Origin: Corylus avellana
Taxonomy: Eukaryota > Streptophyta > Magnoliopsida > Fagales > Betulaceae
Reading direction: 5' to 3'
NCBI RefSeq assembly: GCF_901000735.1
Contig: NC_081541.1
Location: forward strand, 2,907,021-2,971,020
DNA length: 64,000 bases
A program made the translations under genes and the position numbers. The notes beneath the pieces are model-generated. The model was given only the letters and a program-made list of their open reading frames with translations, was not told where the DNA came from and ran no database searches. How positions within the stretch are numbered: the stretch's first letter is position 1; every line of letters starts with the position of its first letter. Shown here in pieces: positions 26,201 through 37,396 of the stretch.

Positions 26201-27539
26201 ATTCATTATAATTTGATTTTAAAACTTTTTGATAAGTAAACGAATATAAAAAGAATAATTTGATTTTAAAACTTAAAACACGTTTTCATTGTATTTTTTA
26301 TTATAGGTCAAATCTATTATGCCTATTTCAATATAAAAAAAATAAAAACACAAAAGGTTATTCAACAGCATATTGTTGAACATAGTGACACAATTACACA
26401 GAAGTTTGCATGAATATATAAATCAGATAAAAATATACTATCATAAGAACCATATATAATTTTAGTTTTAATCCATATAAATTAAAACATATTAAAAAAT
26501 TCTCATATGTGTAATTTAAAACCAGCTAGAATGAGTTAAAACATAATACCCTTAAATCATAAGACCCATAAAACATATTAAAATATTTTTTCTCATAGGA
26601 GTAGTTTTATTTATTTCATCAAAGAAAGAGATAAAAAATCGTAGAAGGAATATTGGAACACAAAAAAACATAATGAACAACAAAGTCAATTAAATTTACA
26701 AAAGAACAATAAGAAATTTGAATGAAAAATAATATATAAATTAGAACAGTAACCTTAAATCCTAAATCCTAAATCCTATAACAATATATTGAGAATGGTA
26801 GCAAAATTGAGAGTAACCCTAAACCCAATAGGTTTTTGTGTAATACCTATTATATTTCAAAACAAATAAAACTCAAAAAATTCTGGACATTTAAAAAATA
26901 ATACAAAGCAAAATAAAAAATCTTTTATTTATTTATTTATTTTATGGATACAAAAATAACAAAATCTTTCACTCAATATTTAATGCAGTCAAATAAATCA
27001 TTTCAATCTTCCCTTAATCTAAAAAATAAATTAAAACAACCTAAAATTCGTCGCATATGTGTAGTTTAAAATGAAAAGCATAAAGAAAAAATAAAATAAA
27101 ATAAAGGAAGGCAAGAAACCATGAATTTTGATTATCAAAGTATTAATATAAAATTAGCATAAAATTTTAATATTTTTGGTGTAATACCTATTATATTTTA
27201 ATACAAATAAAACTCATAATTCTGAACATTCAAAAAAGCAAAGCGGAAATATATTCTACATAATCTCTAATTTAAAACGGTGTTTGGTACAAAAAAAATT
27301 CTCAAGAAACAAACTAAAGATCATCAATTCACAATTGCTAAAAATTTATACATAAAAGTACAAAGATACATTCATCTCGAATATCTCATACTTTAAATTA
27401 TAGTTCGGAGTCACATATATTTTCATAAAACTGATCAAATAAACTTTCAATCTTATTGGAAGAAAAGAAAAACAGAGAGCATACCTTAGAGAGAACGTTG
27501 TTTCCGTCGTTAGAGAGAAGGAAGAAACGGCGTCAAACT

Positions 27540-28030
27540 GAACCGGTTCAATTTTTTTAACCGGTTCCGGTTCATACATACTGAACAAAAAATACAAAAT
27601 TTTGAAATTAATGATACAAAAGAAAATAAATAAAATTTTGAACCTGAAGAAATAGTTGAATCGGTTCAATTTTTTTAACTGGTTTCAGTTCATACATATT
27701 GAACAAAAAAAACAAAATTTTGAACCCGCAAATCTTTTAATAAATTAATGATACAAAATAAAATAAATAAAATTTTGAACCTGCAAATCTTTTAATAAAT
27801 TAATGTCGCAAATCTTTTAATAAATTTCCGGTTTATACATACTAAACAAAAAAAAAAAAAAAATTGAACTCGCAAATCTTTTAATAAATTAATGATACAA
27901 AAGAAAATAAATAAAATTTTGAACCTGCAAATCTTTTAATAAATTAATGTCGCAAATCTTTTAATAAATTAATGATACAAAATAAAACAGCAATTAAAAG
28001 ATATGGACACGACAAATCTTTTAATTTATT
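27540..28030. repeat. A/T-rich tandem repeat array
   Basis: The phrase GCAAATCTTTTAATAAATTA recurs at least six times between 27,728 and 27,975, interspersed with AAATAAATAAAATTTTGAAC. Just before it, a segment with CCGGTTCAATTTTTTTAACC and GGTTCATACATA recurs in diverged form. The third partial copy of the 3.7-kb unit begins directly after this array. Confidence 0.75.
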
Positions 28031-28034
28031 AAAA

Positions 28035-29790
28035 GATAAGCTTTAGGTTGAACTGCAGATTTCCAGTTTTGCAAGCATCTTAATACAAGTTTGCTCAATT
28101 ACTGTTTAGGCAGTACTTATCAAAAAGAAAAAAAAGAAAAAAAGGTGAATGATTGCTTGCTCAATTGCATGAGAGAAAGGTTGTTCAATTAATTGCATAA
28201 GTTAAATATGTGTGTGATTCCTTTTCCTTTAAACTGATGGTAGAGTTCTTTTGTTTTTCTGTTTTTGTTGATCCATTTTTATCCAAAATATAAGGTTATC
28301 ATAATTTTACTTTACTGGTAATAGGATGGCATCACAGATATGGAAAGCACTGCAAAGCTTTCTTCTGATCACGAGTTCATTATCCAGCTAGGAGTTATGT
28401 CGCTTGAAGTTCACGAAGGACTAAGTCATAGATTTAATATTACTGGTTCATGACGCACCAAATGAAAATGAATAAATTTATGATTTCAGAATGAGGTTGG
28501 AAAGTGGTATCACTTATGTAAGAATTTAAATGTGCTCATGTAAGGATTTAGATATTAAATTTTGCTAGAAATGATTTTTATATATGACATTGAGTTTTTA
28601 ATGTTAAATATTGCATAGATATATTTTTTACCATCAAACACAGGGAATCAAGCACGTGCCTTCCCACTAGTAGCGTTAAAAATACAATTCATGTGAATGG
28701 GGTTTGGTGTTACAGTAAAAAAAAAAGAAAAAAAAAAAAAACAGAAATTACTTTTGTTAAAAAAAAAAAAATAAGAAAAGAATAATTAGGGTCGAATAGA
28801 AAAAATATGAATATATATATGCGGTAGTTTGCACTACCGCATTGAAGCCAGTCCCACTAAAGAATATAATTATAAAACAATTCAAATTTATTAATTGTAA
28901 TATTTATATAGAAAGGAAATCTATTGAGAAAAACGTACACAAACAACATTAAGCAATTAATGCTACAAAACAAAATAAAGGTATTAAATAAAAATTCAAG
29001 AAGAAAAATTAGGATAATTTGAAAAATAAAATAAAATCAAGACAAATATTACTATAGTTTCAGAGACATTGTTTTTCGAACAGTTTGTGTAAATATTGTA
29101 GCCTCCCTTGAGATGCTCAATATTGGAATAACTGCATGTCAGAGGCGTTCGGGAGAACAGAGTGAGGAGAGAGGTATGAGAAAGAAGTTTGCTTTAAAAA
29201 AAAAAGAACTAAAAAAAAAAAAAACTAAACGCTTATTTTACACTTAAACATGGCCATTGTCAGCATAAAAGAGCGCCACATGTCACGATATTAGCCTCTC
29301 TTGTCTAAAACTCCCCTATTATATATATATATATATATAAGATAAACGGAACCCTTTTTTTCTCTCAAGAAGCACAAAAAATAATAATAATAATAATAAA
29401 ATTGAAGAACCTTAGTCACATGTACAACTACGCCCTATCCCCAAGCCATCTTCATCCACATGCCATTGGAGAAACAGAGTGAGGAGAGATGTATGGAAAA
29501 GAAGTTTGCTTTAATTAATGTTTATTGGATACACTGTTTTATTAGAAAAATTATTTTTAAAAAATAACTAAAGGCACAATGTTTCACCAGAAAAATAAAA
29601 TAAAATAAACACTTGTTTTACACTTAAATATGGATAGATGATATGTATATTAGATTAGATTAGATATTAGATTAGATTAGATACTTGTTTTATTAGAAAC
29701 GTTGTTTTGAAAAAAATAACTAAAGGCACAATGTTTCAGCATAAAAGAACGCCACATATCACGATATTAGTATCTCCTGTTTAAAACTCC

Positions 29791-29831
<41 letters not shown>

Positions 29832-30006
29832 TATTAGATATGATTAGATTAGATATACACTTAAATATGAACAGATGATATATATATCAGATTAGATTAG
29901 ATATTAGATATGATTAGATTAGATAGTTGTTTTATTAGAAACAACATTTTAGCATAAAAGAACGCCACATGTCACGATATTAGGCTCTCTTGTTTAAAAC
30001 TCCACT
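28035..30006 (+). repeat. Partial third copy of the 3.7-kb unit (~2.0 kb)
   Basis: Matches about 16,942-18,975 of copy 1, that is, only the right half; the thioredoxin pieces are absent. It keeps the intact hairpin seen in copy 1 but shares the longer ATTAGATTAGATT tract with copy 2, and it lacks a middle (AT)n-rich segment present in both. It is separated from copy 2 by about 5 kb containing the lectin kinase. Confidence 0.9.
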
Positions 30007-30125
30007 ATTATATATATATATATATATATGATAAGATAAGATACGTTAGCTTCCATTTTTTTTTTTTTTTTTTAAGGAAAAAAATCAAATTCCTCCAATT
30101 AATGTCACGCCACTCTTGTTTTATT

Positions 30126-30249
30126 TTATTTGACATGTCCACACAAGGGAAGGGGCTGAGAGATTCGAACTAGTAACCTCTGCTTCATAAGGCGTGGTCC
30201 ACAGCCGATTGAGCTACCCCTTAAAGACCACACGACTCTTATTTGACAT
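30126..30249 (-). mobile_element. tRNA-derived SINE with 11-bp target-site duplication
   Basis: On the minus strand it has an A-box TAGCTCAATCGG (30205-30216) and a B-box GTTCGAATC (30162-30170). The core is flanked by direct repeats TTATTTGACAT at 30126-30136 and 30239-30249. It has no intact tRNA fold, so it is not a tRNA gene. It lies in opposite orientation to the next SINE, about 60 bp away. Confidence 0.75.
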
Positions 30250-30295
30250 ATCATGTACCAACTATATATGTCACGTGACACAATTATTTTAAATT

Positions 30296-30423
30296 ATAAA
30301 TACACCCAAATGTCCCCAAGAGTAGCTCAATCGGCTATGAACTACGCTTAATGAAGCTGAGGTCACTAGTTCGAATCCTCCTCCCTCTTCCCTTGTGTGA
30401 AGTAAAAATAAATACACCCAAAT
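30296..30423 (+). mobile_element. tRNA-derived SINE with perfect 16-bp target-site duplication
   Basis: A short insert (30312-30407, 96 bp) is bounded by ATAAATACACCCAAAT on both sides (30296-30311 and 30408-30423). It carries a perfect A-box, TAGCTCAATCGG (30323-30334), and a B-box core GTTCGAATC (30369-30377), and ends with an A-rich tail. The identical duplication indicates a recent insertion by LINE-type target-primed reverse transcription. Confidence 0.88.
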
Positions 30424-31010
30424 TAGTGCGGGTACCTCTGTCTAGATGAGGGGCGGCGACCCCTCTCCTAGGAGGGGTAATTATTATTTGTTTTTAGTGA
30501 TCTGTTAAAATGAACCACGTCAAGAAACATCAGAGAATAAATCAAAAGACCAAAAAGAAATGGGTAGTTTTGGAGGGATCGGGATCGGGATTGGATGCAA
30601 TTCGTGCCGACGCAAGACTGCAAATGAAAGATGACTCTTATAGTTTCAACCATATCACATGGGGTTCAATCTTGTAATCTTTCATTGCTATAAATCTTCA
30701 TCACAATCCAAATCTGATGTTATTTACTGCATTACCTTACCTGAAAAGATATCTACCAATTGACCCCAACCCAAACATTTGGAATGCATATTTGAGCAAC
30801 TAAACAGACATGAAAATGCCATACTTTTGAGGAATACCACAATTTTATTAACATGGAAATTGAATATTCAAATTACAACTTCCAGACAGAAGTATTTTGC
30901 AAGAATGAACAATGAGAAACAATGACAAATTTCCAAATGGGTGAGAGCTTCCTTTACAAGAAGAACTTGATGAAACATTACAAAGTTACCTTAACTTCAT
31001 GAATGTATTG

Positions 31011-31672
31011 CTACCAGTTCTCCTTAACTATCTTTGATTTCTCAAGTATGAACTTTCCTTCCTTGTACTTCTGGGATGCCTCGTAAGCTCGTTCATACTT
31101 CCACCCCAACACCTCATTGCAATCAGAACAATGGATATCAGCAACAGTGTGAAGGCCAGTAATGAGATGTCTGTCTTCTCTTGGCCCTGCCACGATGTTC
31201 ATTGCGTGGGAGAACAAAAAGGCTCGGCCATGTCTTCCCTAATTAACACAATTATGGAAAATAATGTTGGAATCAAAATCTGCCCAAAACTTATTAGCAA
31301 AACCAACATCGCCTTCAACACAACCAGTCAAGAACAAAACAACCCATTTTTTTTTTGTTCTTTCTTTTTATTTGGGTCTGAATTCAACAAATATAGATGC
31401 TTGGGGATATAGGTTCCCCAATCAAGAATTGGTATATGTATAATTTGAGAGTTTTCCATTCATGGGTACCTCATAATTTCCAAGAACAATCTGCTACACT
31501 TGAATCTCTCTACTGGGGATTTTCCTATTACCAAAAGGTCAAAAAAGAAAACAATATGCTGGAGATTAACAAGCCTCACCTGGAAAGCCTTGGAAATTAT
31601 ATCATCGTGAAGCGAAATATGGTTCCCACAATTACCACAGCTGTACAATCGAGGCCCTATGAATTCCGCCAT
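31011..31672 (-). CDS. Yippee-like zinc-binding protein
   Basis: Two coding exons, 31672-31580 and 31238-31011, joined in phase 0 give 106 aa, the usual Yippee length. The protein has the exact family signature C-X2-C-X52-C-X2-C: Cys12/Cys15 in YSCGNCGN and Cys68/Cys71 in HCSDCNE, expected to hold one zinc. Other family blocks present are [32 protein letters not shown] and [10 protein letters not shown] 5' UTR intron is likely: an acceptor TTGGCAG lies before 31701 and a donor TAG|GTAAAG at 31803/31802. Yippee proteins are conserved in eukaryotes; the fold resembles cereblon and Mis18, but the plant function is largely unknown. It is first of a cluster of related exons running to 35.4 kb. Confidence 0.93.
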
Positions 31673-33720
31673 CAACAAACGATTCAGCTCCAAACACCAA
31701 TCTGCCAACCCAAGAAAGAAAAAATCAATAAGAGAGAACAGAAAGCTTAAAAAGCTGAAACCCAAAATATGGATGAAGAACAGGAGAAGATAACTTCTTT
31801 ACCTACAACAAACTCAGCGATGACTCAAAAGTCTGAAACAAAAAAGATAAGAACACCAAAGGTTGTTAGCGTGCAGGATTATACCAAAAAAGTGGGTTAG
31901 AAGGTTGAGTAAAAGATTCCACAAAATAAAATTGAGTTTGAATAAAGAAATGGGTATGAGAGAGACAGAATTCTTATTAAAAGGAAACAACAAGGACTTG
32001 AAAAGTACACTAAATAATTATTGGATATAGAATAAAGTTGAAAATATTATTAAGAACCCATTGCATTTTTAGATAAAAAAAAAAAACCATGGAAAGAGAA
32101 GGGAGAGAGGAGAAGCCTTCTTTGAATGAATAATGAATATGATAGTGCAAAATGGATAAGAACCTGAGCTGTAAAATCAAGTATTATTGAATTGACTTGA
32201 GAAAGTGTTGTTCTTTGCTTACAGAATGAAAATTATAACTTTTATTGCTTAATTACCAGTTAACCAATAAAAGAAACTGATTAAGAAAATAAATAAATAT
32301 AAAATTAACTTTTCCAATTTTTATTTTATTTTCAGTGCTAACCTGACCACTCTGACTCAGATTCATTGTATTTGTGGCTATCCCCCCATGATTTATAGCC
32401 GGTTTGTTAACCATTTATTTTCTTTTTTATATTAACAAACAATTTTCTTTCATTTAAAATTCAAAACTTCATTTATCTTTATATTACATCAATCAATTCT
32501 TCTCTCCATTTTCCTCCTATGCAATGAGTAAAGCTATCCTCCTATGCAATGAGTAATGCTATAAATGATATTTTGACGTGTCAACTTTGAAGTTCCTGTG
32601 GGCAGATACCATGGTCGAAGTTTTGCTCTTTTGGTTTGGTAAAAAAAATAAAAACTATGGGCACACACAATTGACTTCATAGACATAGAAAGGAGTAAAA
32701 AAAAGACAAAAAGGATATCGTTCTCCCTTATCAATCTTTTTAGTTCAATAGCTGCATAATTATTTTCACATTGTATTATTATCAAGTCAAAAATTTAAAT
32801 TTTTAGTATTATATTAAATTACTAATTTTTTTTTAAAAAAAAGTTACTTATTAGGATAATGACATTATCACGTCAGTTTAATAAGATAAAAATATTATCT
32901 CAAAAATTTTAAATAATAAGAAAAGATAAATTTAATTATATTATATGAAAGTTGATGATATTGACATCAAACAAACACCAAGGTAAAAATCATATCAGGG
33001 ACAAACTTTCAACCTAAATTGCCAATCTACTACAGTGGATTGAATTTGTTCAACCAAGTAATCTGTTTCTTCAACAAAACTGCATACTAGTCAGACACCA
33101 CATCAATCCAATCTTGGAAAAACTTCCACCAATAAAAAGGATGAAATTATTGTTCATGATGTGACTGGTGTCAATGTCCTGTACCATAGAAATTCCAAAG
33201 CAATGCCCTGCCAAAAGAGGAGGGGGAAGGGGAATTGTAGAAAACATGTGTGAAAGGACGGTGAGCTTCCTCCTCAGACAGAGAGACTTTGACTGGGGAG
33301 GGGATCAAATTATATAGGGTGATCCAAGGGGAATTGGGGGGATGACAATTATAAGGAATTCTTGTCAAAAAGATGATAGGAAAATGTTAATGGAAGAACA
33401 AAATGAAGGATTCTTTCACCAGATTTTAAAAACCACCATCCAACTAGGAAATCAAGTTCCCTTCCTGAGATCTTTCTGGTACCATCTAGCAATCCTCACA
33501 TGGGAATAAGAGTATTCTTATTGATTTTAGTACAAAGGAGCCACAAGAGTTTACAGTATCCAACACAACTTTCAAGTTTCAAATACAGGCATGTATATAG
33601 TAACTTAACAGCAGAACATGAGGAACTAACATGCTTAATTACATTTTACTGGGACAAATGAAACAAGGGTCTTTCTCATAATGGAATTATTATTGATATT
33701 GAGTTATAATAGTGGGATTA
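31673..33720. other. Intergenic region between Yippee-like genes
   Basis: The part next to 31,673 should contain the 5' UTR intron and promoter of the first Yippee gene. The rest is AT-rich with a 22-bp direct duplication (around CTATGCAATGAGTAA) near 32,520-32,560. I see no coding region or definite mobile element. Confidence 0.55.
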
Positions 33721-34721
33721 TTAATATTCCTTGGCAATCTTCGCTCTCTCTATTATGAACTTCCCTTCCTTGAACTTGTCTCTGACCTCATAAGCCCGAA
33801 CATATTTCCAGCCTAATGTCTCACCACAATTGCTGCAATAGATGTCTGCAACAGTGTACAGACCAGTCAAGAGCTTCCTGTCTACTTTTTGCCCCACAAT
33901 GATGTTCATTGCATGTACAAACATATACGCTGGCCCACTTTTTCCCTGAACAAAGTAATGGGAAAAAAGTTGGGGACATATCAACTGAACATATAGATAT
34001 AGACCAATATACATGAAGAAATGTAACCACAAATTTAGCAGGTGATTCAATTTCAGAAAATTCAGCCTGACTTGAATAAATCATTGTAGACAACATGCAA
34101 TCTCTAAACCAATTTTCTGTACAAATGCATATCAAGAGAAGAGTGTGGTTCTAGCAAAGGAGCAGTCCAAATAAATATCACTACAAGAATGATTAATCAA
34201 AGAGTAGGACTGTGCAGGCGAAGGCAATTCCGACCACTGATCCGCCACTGACCCGCACGGATTGGCTTCCGGTGGCAGGCAGAGGTAGGGGAGGTCTATT
34301 AGTGTTTCCAACGAAAGTTGGAGGCCGGAGTGGAGGTTGGTATCCGTTTCCAACGGAATTTAGATAACAGTAATCCATTCTTTTGCAGCCTCTTACATTT
34401 TGCTCTAGGCTTTATAGTATTCAAGATGATATAGAGTTTGAGACAAAAAGATCACTGAATGCTTTTCTAGGAGAAATCTAAACCAGTATGGCCATCAACT
34501 ACTTACTACTTTCAATATATTATCCATAAACTAAACTATGCAACAGATTTGAGACTATAAAGATTAAACATAACATCATATTGATATAATCATATATATT
34601 GAAAGACAAGATCTACATTACTATTCACCAAAAAATCTTTGGAAAGCAGGTCTCTGCGCAGGGCAAGAGGATTTCCGCAATTTCTACAGCTGAACAAGGG
34701 TTGATCACCAAGTTCTGCCAT
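33721..34721 (-). CDS. Yippee-like zinc-binding protein, second gene
   Basis: Exons 34721-34629 (31 codons) and 33945-33721 join in phase 0 to give 105 aa. Exon sizes and intron position match the first Yippee gene. The signature C-X2-C-X52-C-X2-C is intact (Cys12, Cys15, Cys68, Cys71), with [23 protein letters not shown] and GWKYVRAYE blocks. The N-terminus is more diverged ([22 protein letters not shown]). An in-frame CTCAG acceptor just upstream of the ATG suggests a 5' UTR intron, as in its neighbours. Intron 1 is 683 bp. It arose by tandem duplication of the same ancestor as the gene at 31.0 kb. Function of plant Yippee proteins is not established. Confidence 0.88.
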
Positions 34722-35346
34722 CGAACTGAGAACTTCGAACCAGAATATCAAACGTGCTAGATGATTGTTAGGAATAAGAAATGGAATAGGACTATGGACT
34801 CATCAGAGATGAATGATGACCCAAAGTTCTGCTCCCAAAGAGAAAGCTGGAGATCTCTGGGCAGGGCTTGATCAAAAGCCAAGGTTAGACAGTTGACTAA
34901 CAAAGAATTGGAAAATGAATGGAACTTTTTTTAAAAAAAGAGGACAGATCACCAAAGAGATTCCAAACGACAATAAAAAAGTTAACCTTTTTTAATGCAT
35001 TATTTGATTGACTAAGATCTCTCTCTTCCTCTCTCCCTCCTACCCTCCCCCAGTTTGGTTACTTGGCACATAAGCATGCCAAGAATTTCTCTGGGTCATA
35101 GGTTTCAGATGATTTTGGCACCAAGAAGAACAAAACCTCTGCTATTGGCTATTGCCATGGTTTTCTTTCCATTAAGGAAAAGTTCTCTTGGAGACCAAAT
35201 AACTAGTGTGGCAAATGGCAATCAAAGACTGACTGCTTCGAACATATTGATCAATAGCTCATTTCACATGAAAAATTAGAGACATTTACAAAAAGATGAT
35301 ACAAAATGTCACCAACAAAATTTAAGTAGAATGAGTAGTAATTTAC

Positions 35347-35439
35347 AATAAAATTTTTGGAGAGAAGGTCAGTGCGAAGGGCGATAGGATTTTGGCAGTT
35401 CCTGCAGCTGTATAAGGGACGACCAGTATAGTCCTCCAT
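35347..35439 (-). CDS. Orphan Yippee-like first coding exon
   Basis: A 93-bp exon of 31 codons (MEDYTGRPLYSCRNCQNPIA...KNFI), followed by a donor ATT|GTAAAT. Length, start position and the first CXXC pair correspond exactly to exon 1 of the two neighbouring genes. Upstream is a TCAG acceptor and further up a likely UTR donor (CAAGTAG|GTGAAT, about 35,546), as in the first gene. No second exon lies between this exon and the exon at 34,721. Either it is spliced to the second exon at 33,945 as an alternative first coding exon, or it is a gene remnant that has lost its second half. Sequence alone cannot decide. Confidence 0.75.
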
Positions 35440-36554
35440 TGAACTGACAACTGAGGACCCAAGAAACAAAAAACAAAATCAAATAATAAGCGAATGAAAT
35501 AGAAGAAACTTTTCTTAGAAAAGTGTATCAAATTCACCTACTTGAAGGATGATTTCTGCTCTCAGAGATAAGAAATTACAGCGTGGGGTGAAAGCTATAA
35601 GAAGGGTATGATCAGAGTAACAATTTCAAATGGCTGACGTATCCAGAAGAAGATAGTGTTAGGCGTGGGAAGACCAATGAGGTTGATAAAGACAAGGCTA
35701 GGTGGGGGAAGAAACAGCAGAGAAAAAGAGGTGACAAGTTTTTAGAAGTGGCAGCCATTGAACCACGGATCTAATTGGAGATGAAAATGGAATTCAAAAT
35801 TTCTTGTCTTGTTATAAACTATCTACTCTAACCTAACGAATTTGGATATGATCTACAGCTTCCTTATTCTCTCAAGGCTCCAAACTTTCTTCCCTTAGAA
35901 CCCTAATTTCTTGCTCAGAAAAAAAAAAAAAAAGACAAAAACAAAAAAACACCCTAATTCTCTCTTCTTTTTGCGCTTTTTGATGAAGGGACTGAACTAT
36001 ATATATATGGGTACTGGATCAGCCAAATAACAATGAAAGCCCCTTTAATTAAGAAATACAGTTCAGGCCCATGAAGACAAGGCCCATATAAAAATATTTG
36101 TACAAGCCCGTGAGAATATGATTGATGTCCAGTTGTTAGAAGGATAAAAGCCACGTGCTGAGTGAATGTGGCCGAGCATGAAACGCCACTAGCACACGGC
36201 TGCTACAACAGCCACAACCGACGATCCCACAACAGTCACGATCCATGAATCATGATCTTAGCATCATATGAATCGGACTCCTCGGGAACGTGAGTGCCGA
36301 CAATTTAGGGGATGATACATGACGGTTGAGCAGTGATATGCAGCATATTGGTGTGCATGAGCATGTTAATGTTGTAAATTTTTTATTTTAAAACCGACGT
36401 GACTGTTTATGCACGTCCATGTGATATATATCACTAGTTCATGACGGTTACCGTCTATACCTATAAAAGGTAAATTCCTACAAGGTATATGAGTAAATTA
36501 CTCTCTAAGAAAACTTCACATTTCATATATGCAAAGACTCTTATAACTTGTTTG

Positions 36555-36785
36555 AAATTGTGTTTGAGGAGTCTAACAGTGCTTTTAACACTCAAAAAGT
36601 CCGTTTAAAAAAAAAAAGTAGTTATTTGGTAAAAAAAAATTAAAATCTATTTTAAGGGTTCAAAAAACCTAAAAATAACCAAAACGCACTTTTGGCAAAA
36701 ACTTAAAAATGAAACTTTTGCTCAAAAACTCTTTTTGACTTAAAAGCTCTATTTCTCAAATTTAATCCCAAACATGCTCTTACTG
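36555..36785. mobile_element. MITE-like inverted-repeat element
   Basis: The left end GTGTTTGAGGAGTCTAACAG... is matched in inverted form by the right end, which reads AGCATGTTTGGGATTAAATTTGAG on the minus strand. Both sides share AAAAAGAGTTTTTGAG-type internal runs. The 'TGTTTGGGATT' terminus is typical of hAT-like MITEs in woody dicots. Ends are approximate and no clean target duplication was assigned. Confidence 0.5.
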
Positions 36786-37004
36786 ACTTAGGTATCAGAG
36801 CTATCCGCTTACACACCCGACAAACTCTTATTCTATCTTCTTCCTATTTTGCATTTATTGTCACTCTCGGATCACTTACATCGCCCATCTCGAAAACTAT
36901 TATAACAACTACCCTGTTGTGTATATACATATACATGTCTTCGTCATAATGGAAAGTTGTTATAACTATGTGAACATACCTAATTAAGATTAATCAAGTA
37001 AATA

Positions 37005-37396
37005 TTTGAAGTAATTTCACTTTAAACTCATAAATTACTACGTAATTTGATAAGCATTTCTCAAACTTCAAAATTTTAAAATTTTGATCATTGAGCTTTC
37101 AATTGCAGTCAATTTGAAACCATCCGTTAAATTTACCCCTAAAAATACCAAAATATCCTTGTTTTTTCTTTAACTTTATTTTTTATTATTTTTTAATTTA
37201 TAATTAATGGTAAATTTGGAATTTTATAAAAAAGTTGGGTATAAACGTCATTGTCTCACTTTTAAACGTTTAAAATCTGATGAACGGGTTCAAATTGATT
37301 GCAATTGAAAGTTCAGTAATTCAAATTGAGAAGTTTTGAAATAAGGAAACTTCTTAAATCGCTTGATAATTTAGGAGTTTAAAATGAAATTACCCC
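37005..37396. mobile_element. Foldback MITE with long inverted arms
   Basis: About 130 bp at the left (GTAATTTCACTTTAAACTC... CTTTCAATTGCAGTCAATTTGAA) is mirrored by the right end read in reverse (GTAATTTCATTTTAAACTC... CTTTCAATTGCAATCAATTTGAA). The centre is AT-rich. TAAATA flanks both sides (36999-37004 and 37397-37402) and may be a target duplication, though it is low in complexity. No transposase coding. Confidence 0.7.

Larger units (their letters stand above)
25721..31010. other. Repeat-rich gene-free region
   Basis: No coding region is supported between the lectin kinase and the first Yippee gene. It holds a Helitron-like terminus (about 26,170), AT-rich DNA, an A/T-rich tandem array (27,540-28,030), a third partial copy of the 3.7-kb unit (28,035-30,006) and two SINEs (30,126-30,423). 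The rest is AT-rich sequence of unknown origin. Confidence 0.7.

Noticed and set aside
26755..26785. Telomere-like repeats
   Set aside because: The motif is TAAATCC repeated three times, not the plant CCCTAAA repeat, and the run is very short.
30126..30423. Possible tRNA genes
   Set aside because: A-box and B-box are present, but the cloverleaf does not close and target-site duplications surround both; they are SINEs.
34193..34378. Pro-rich 61-aa frame on the minus strand
   Set aside because: It lies in the intron of the second Yippee gene, overlaps another frame of equal length and shows no recognisable domain.
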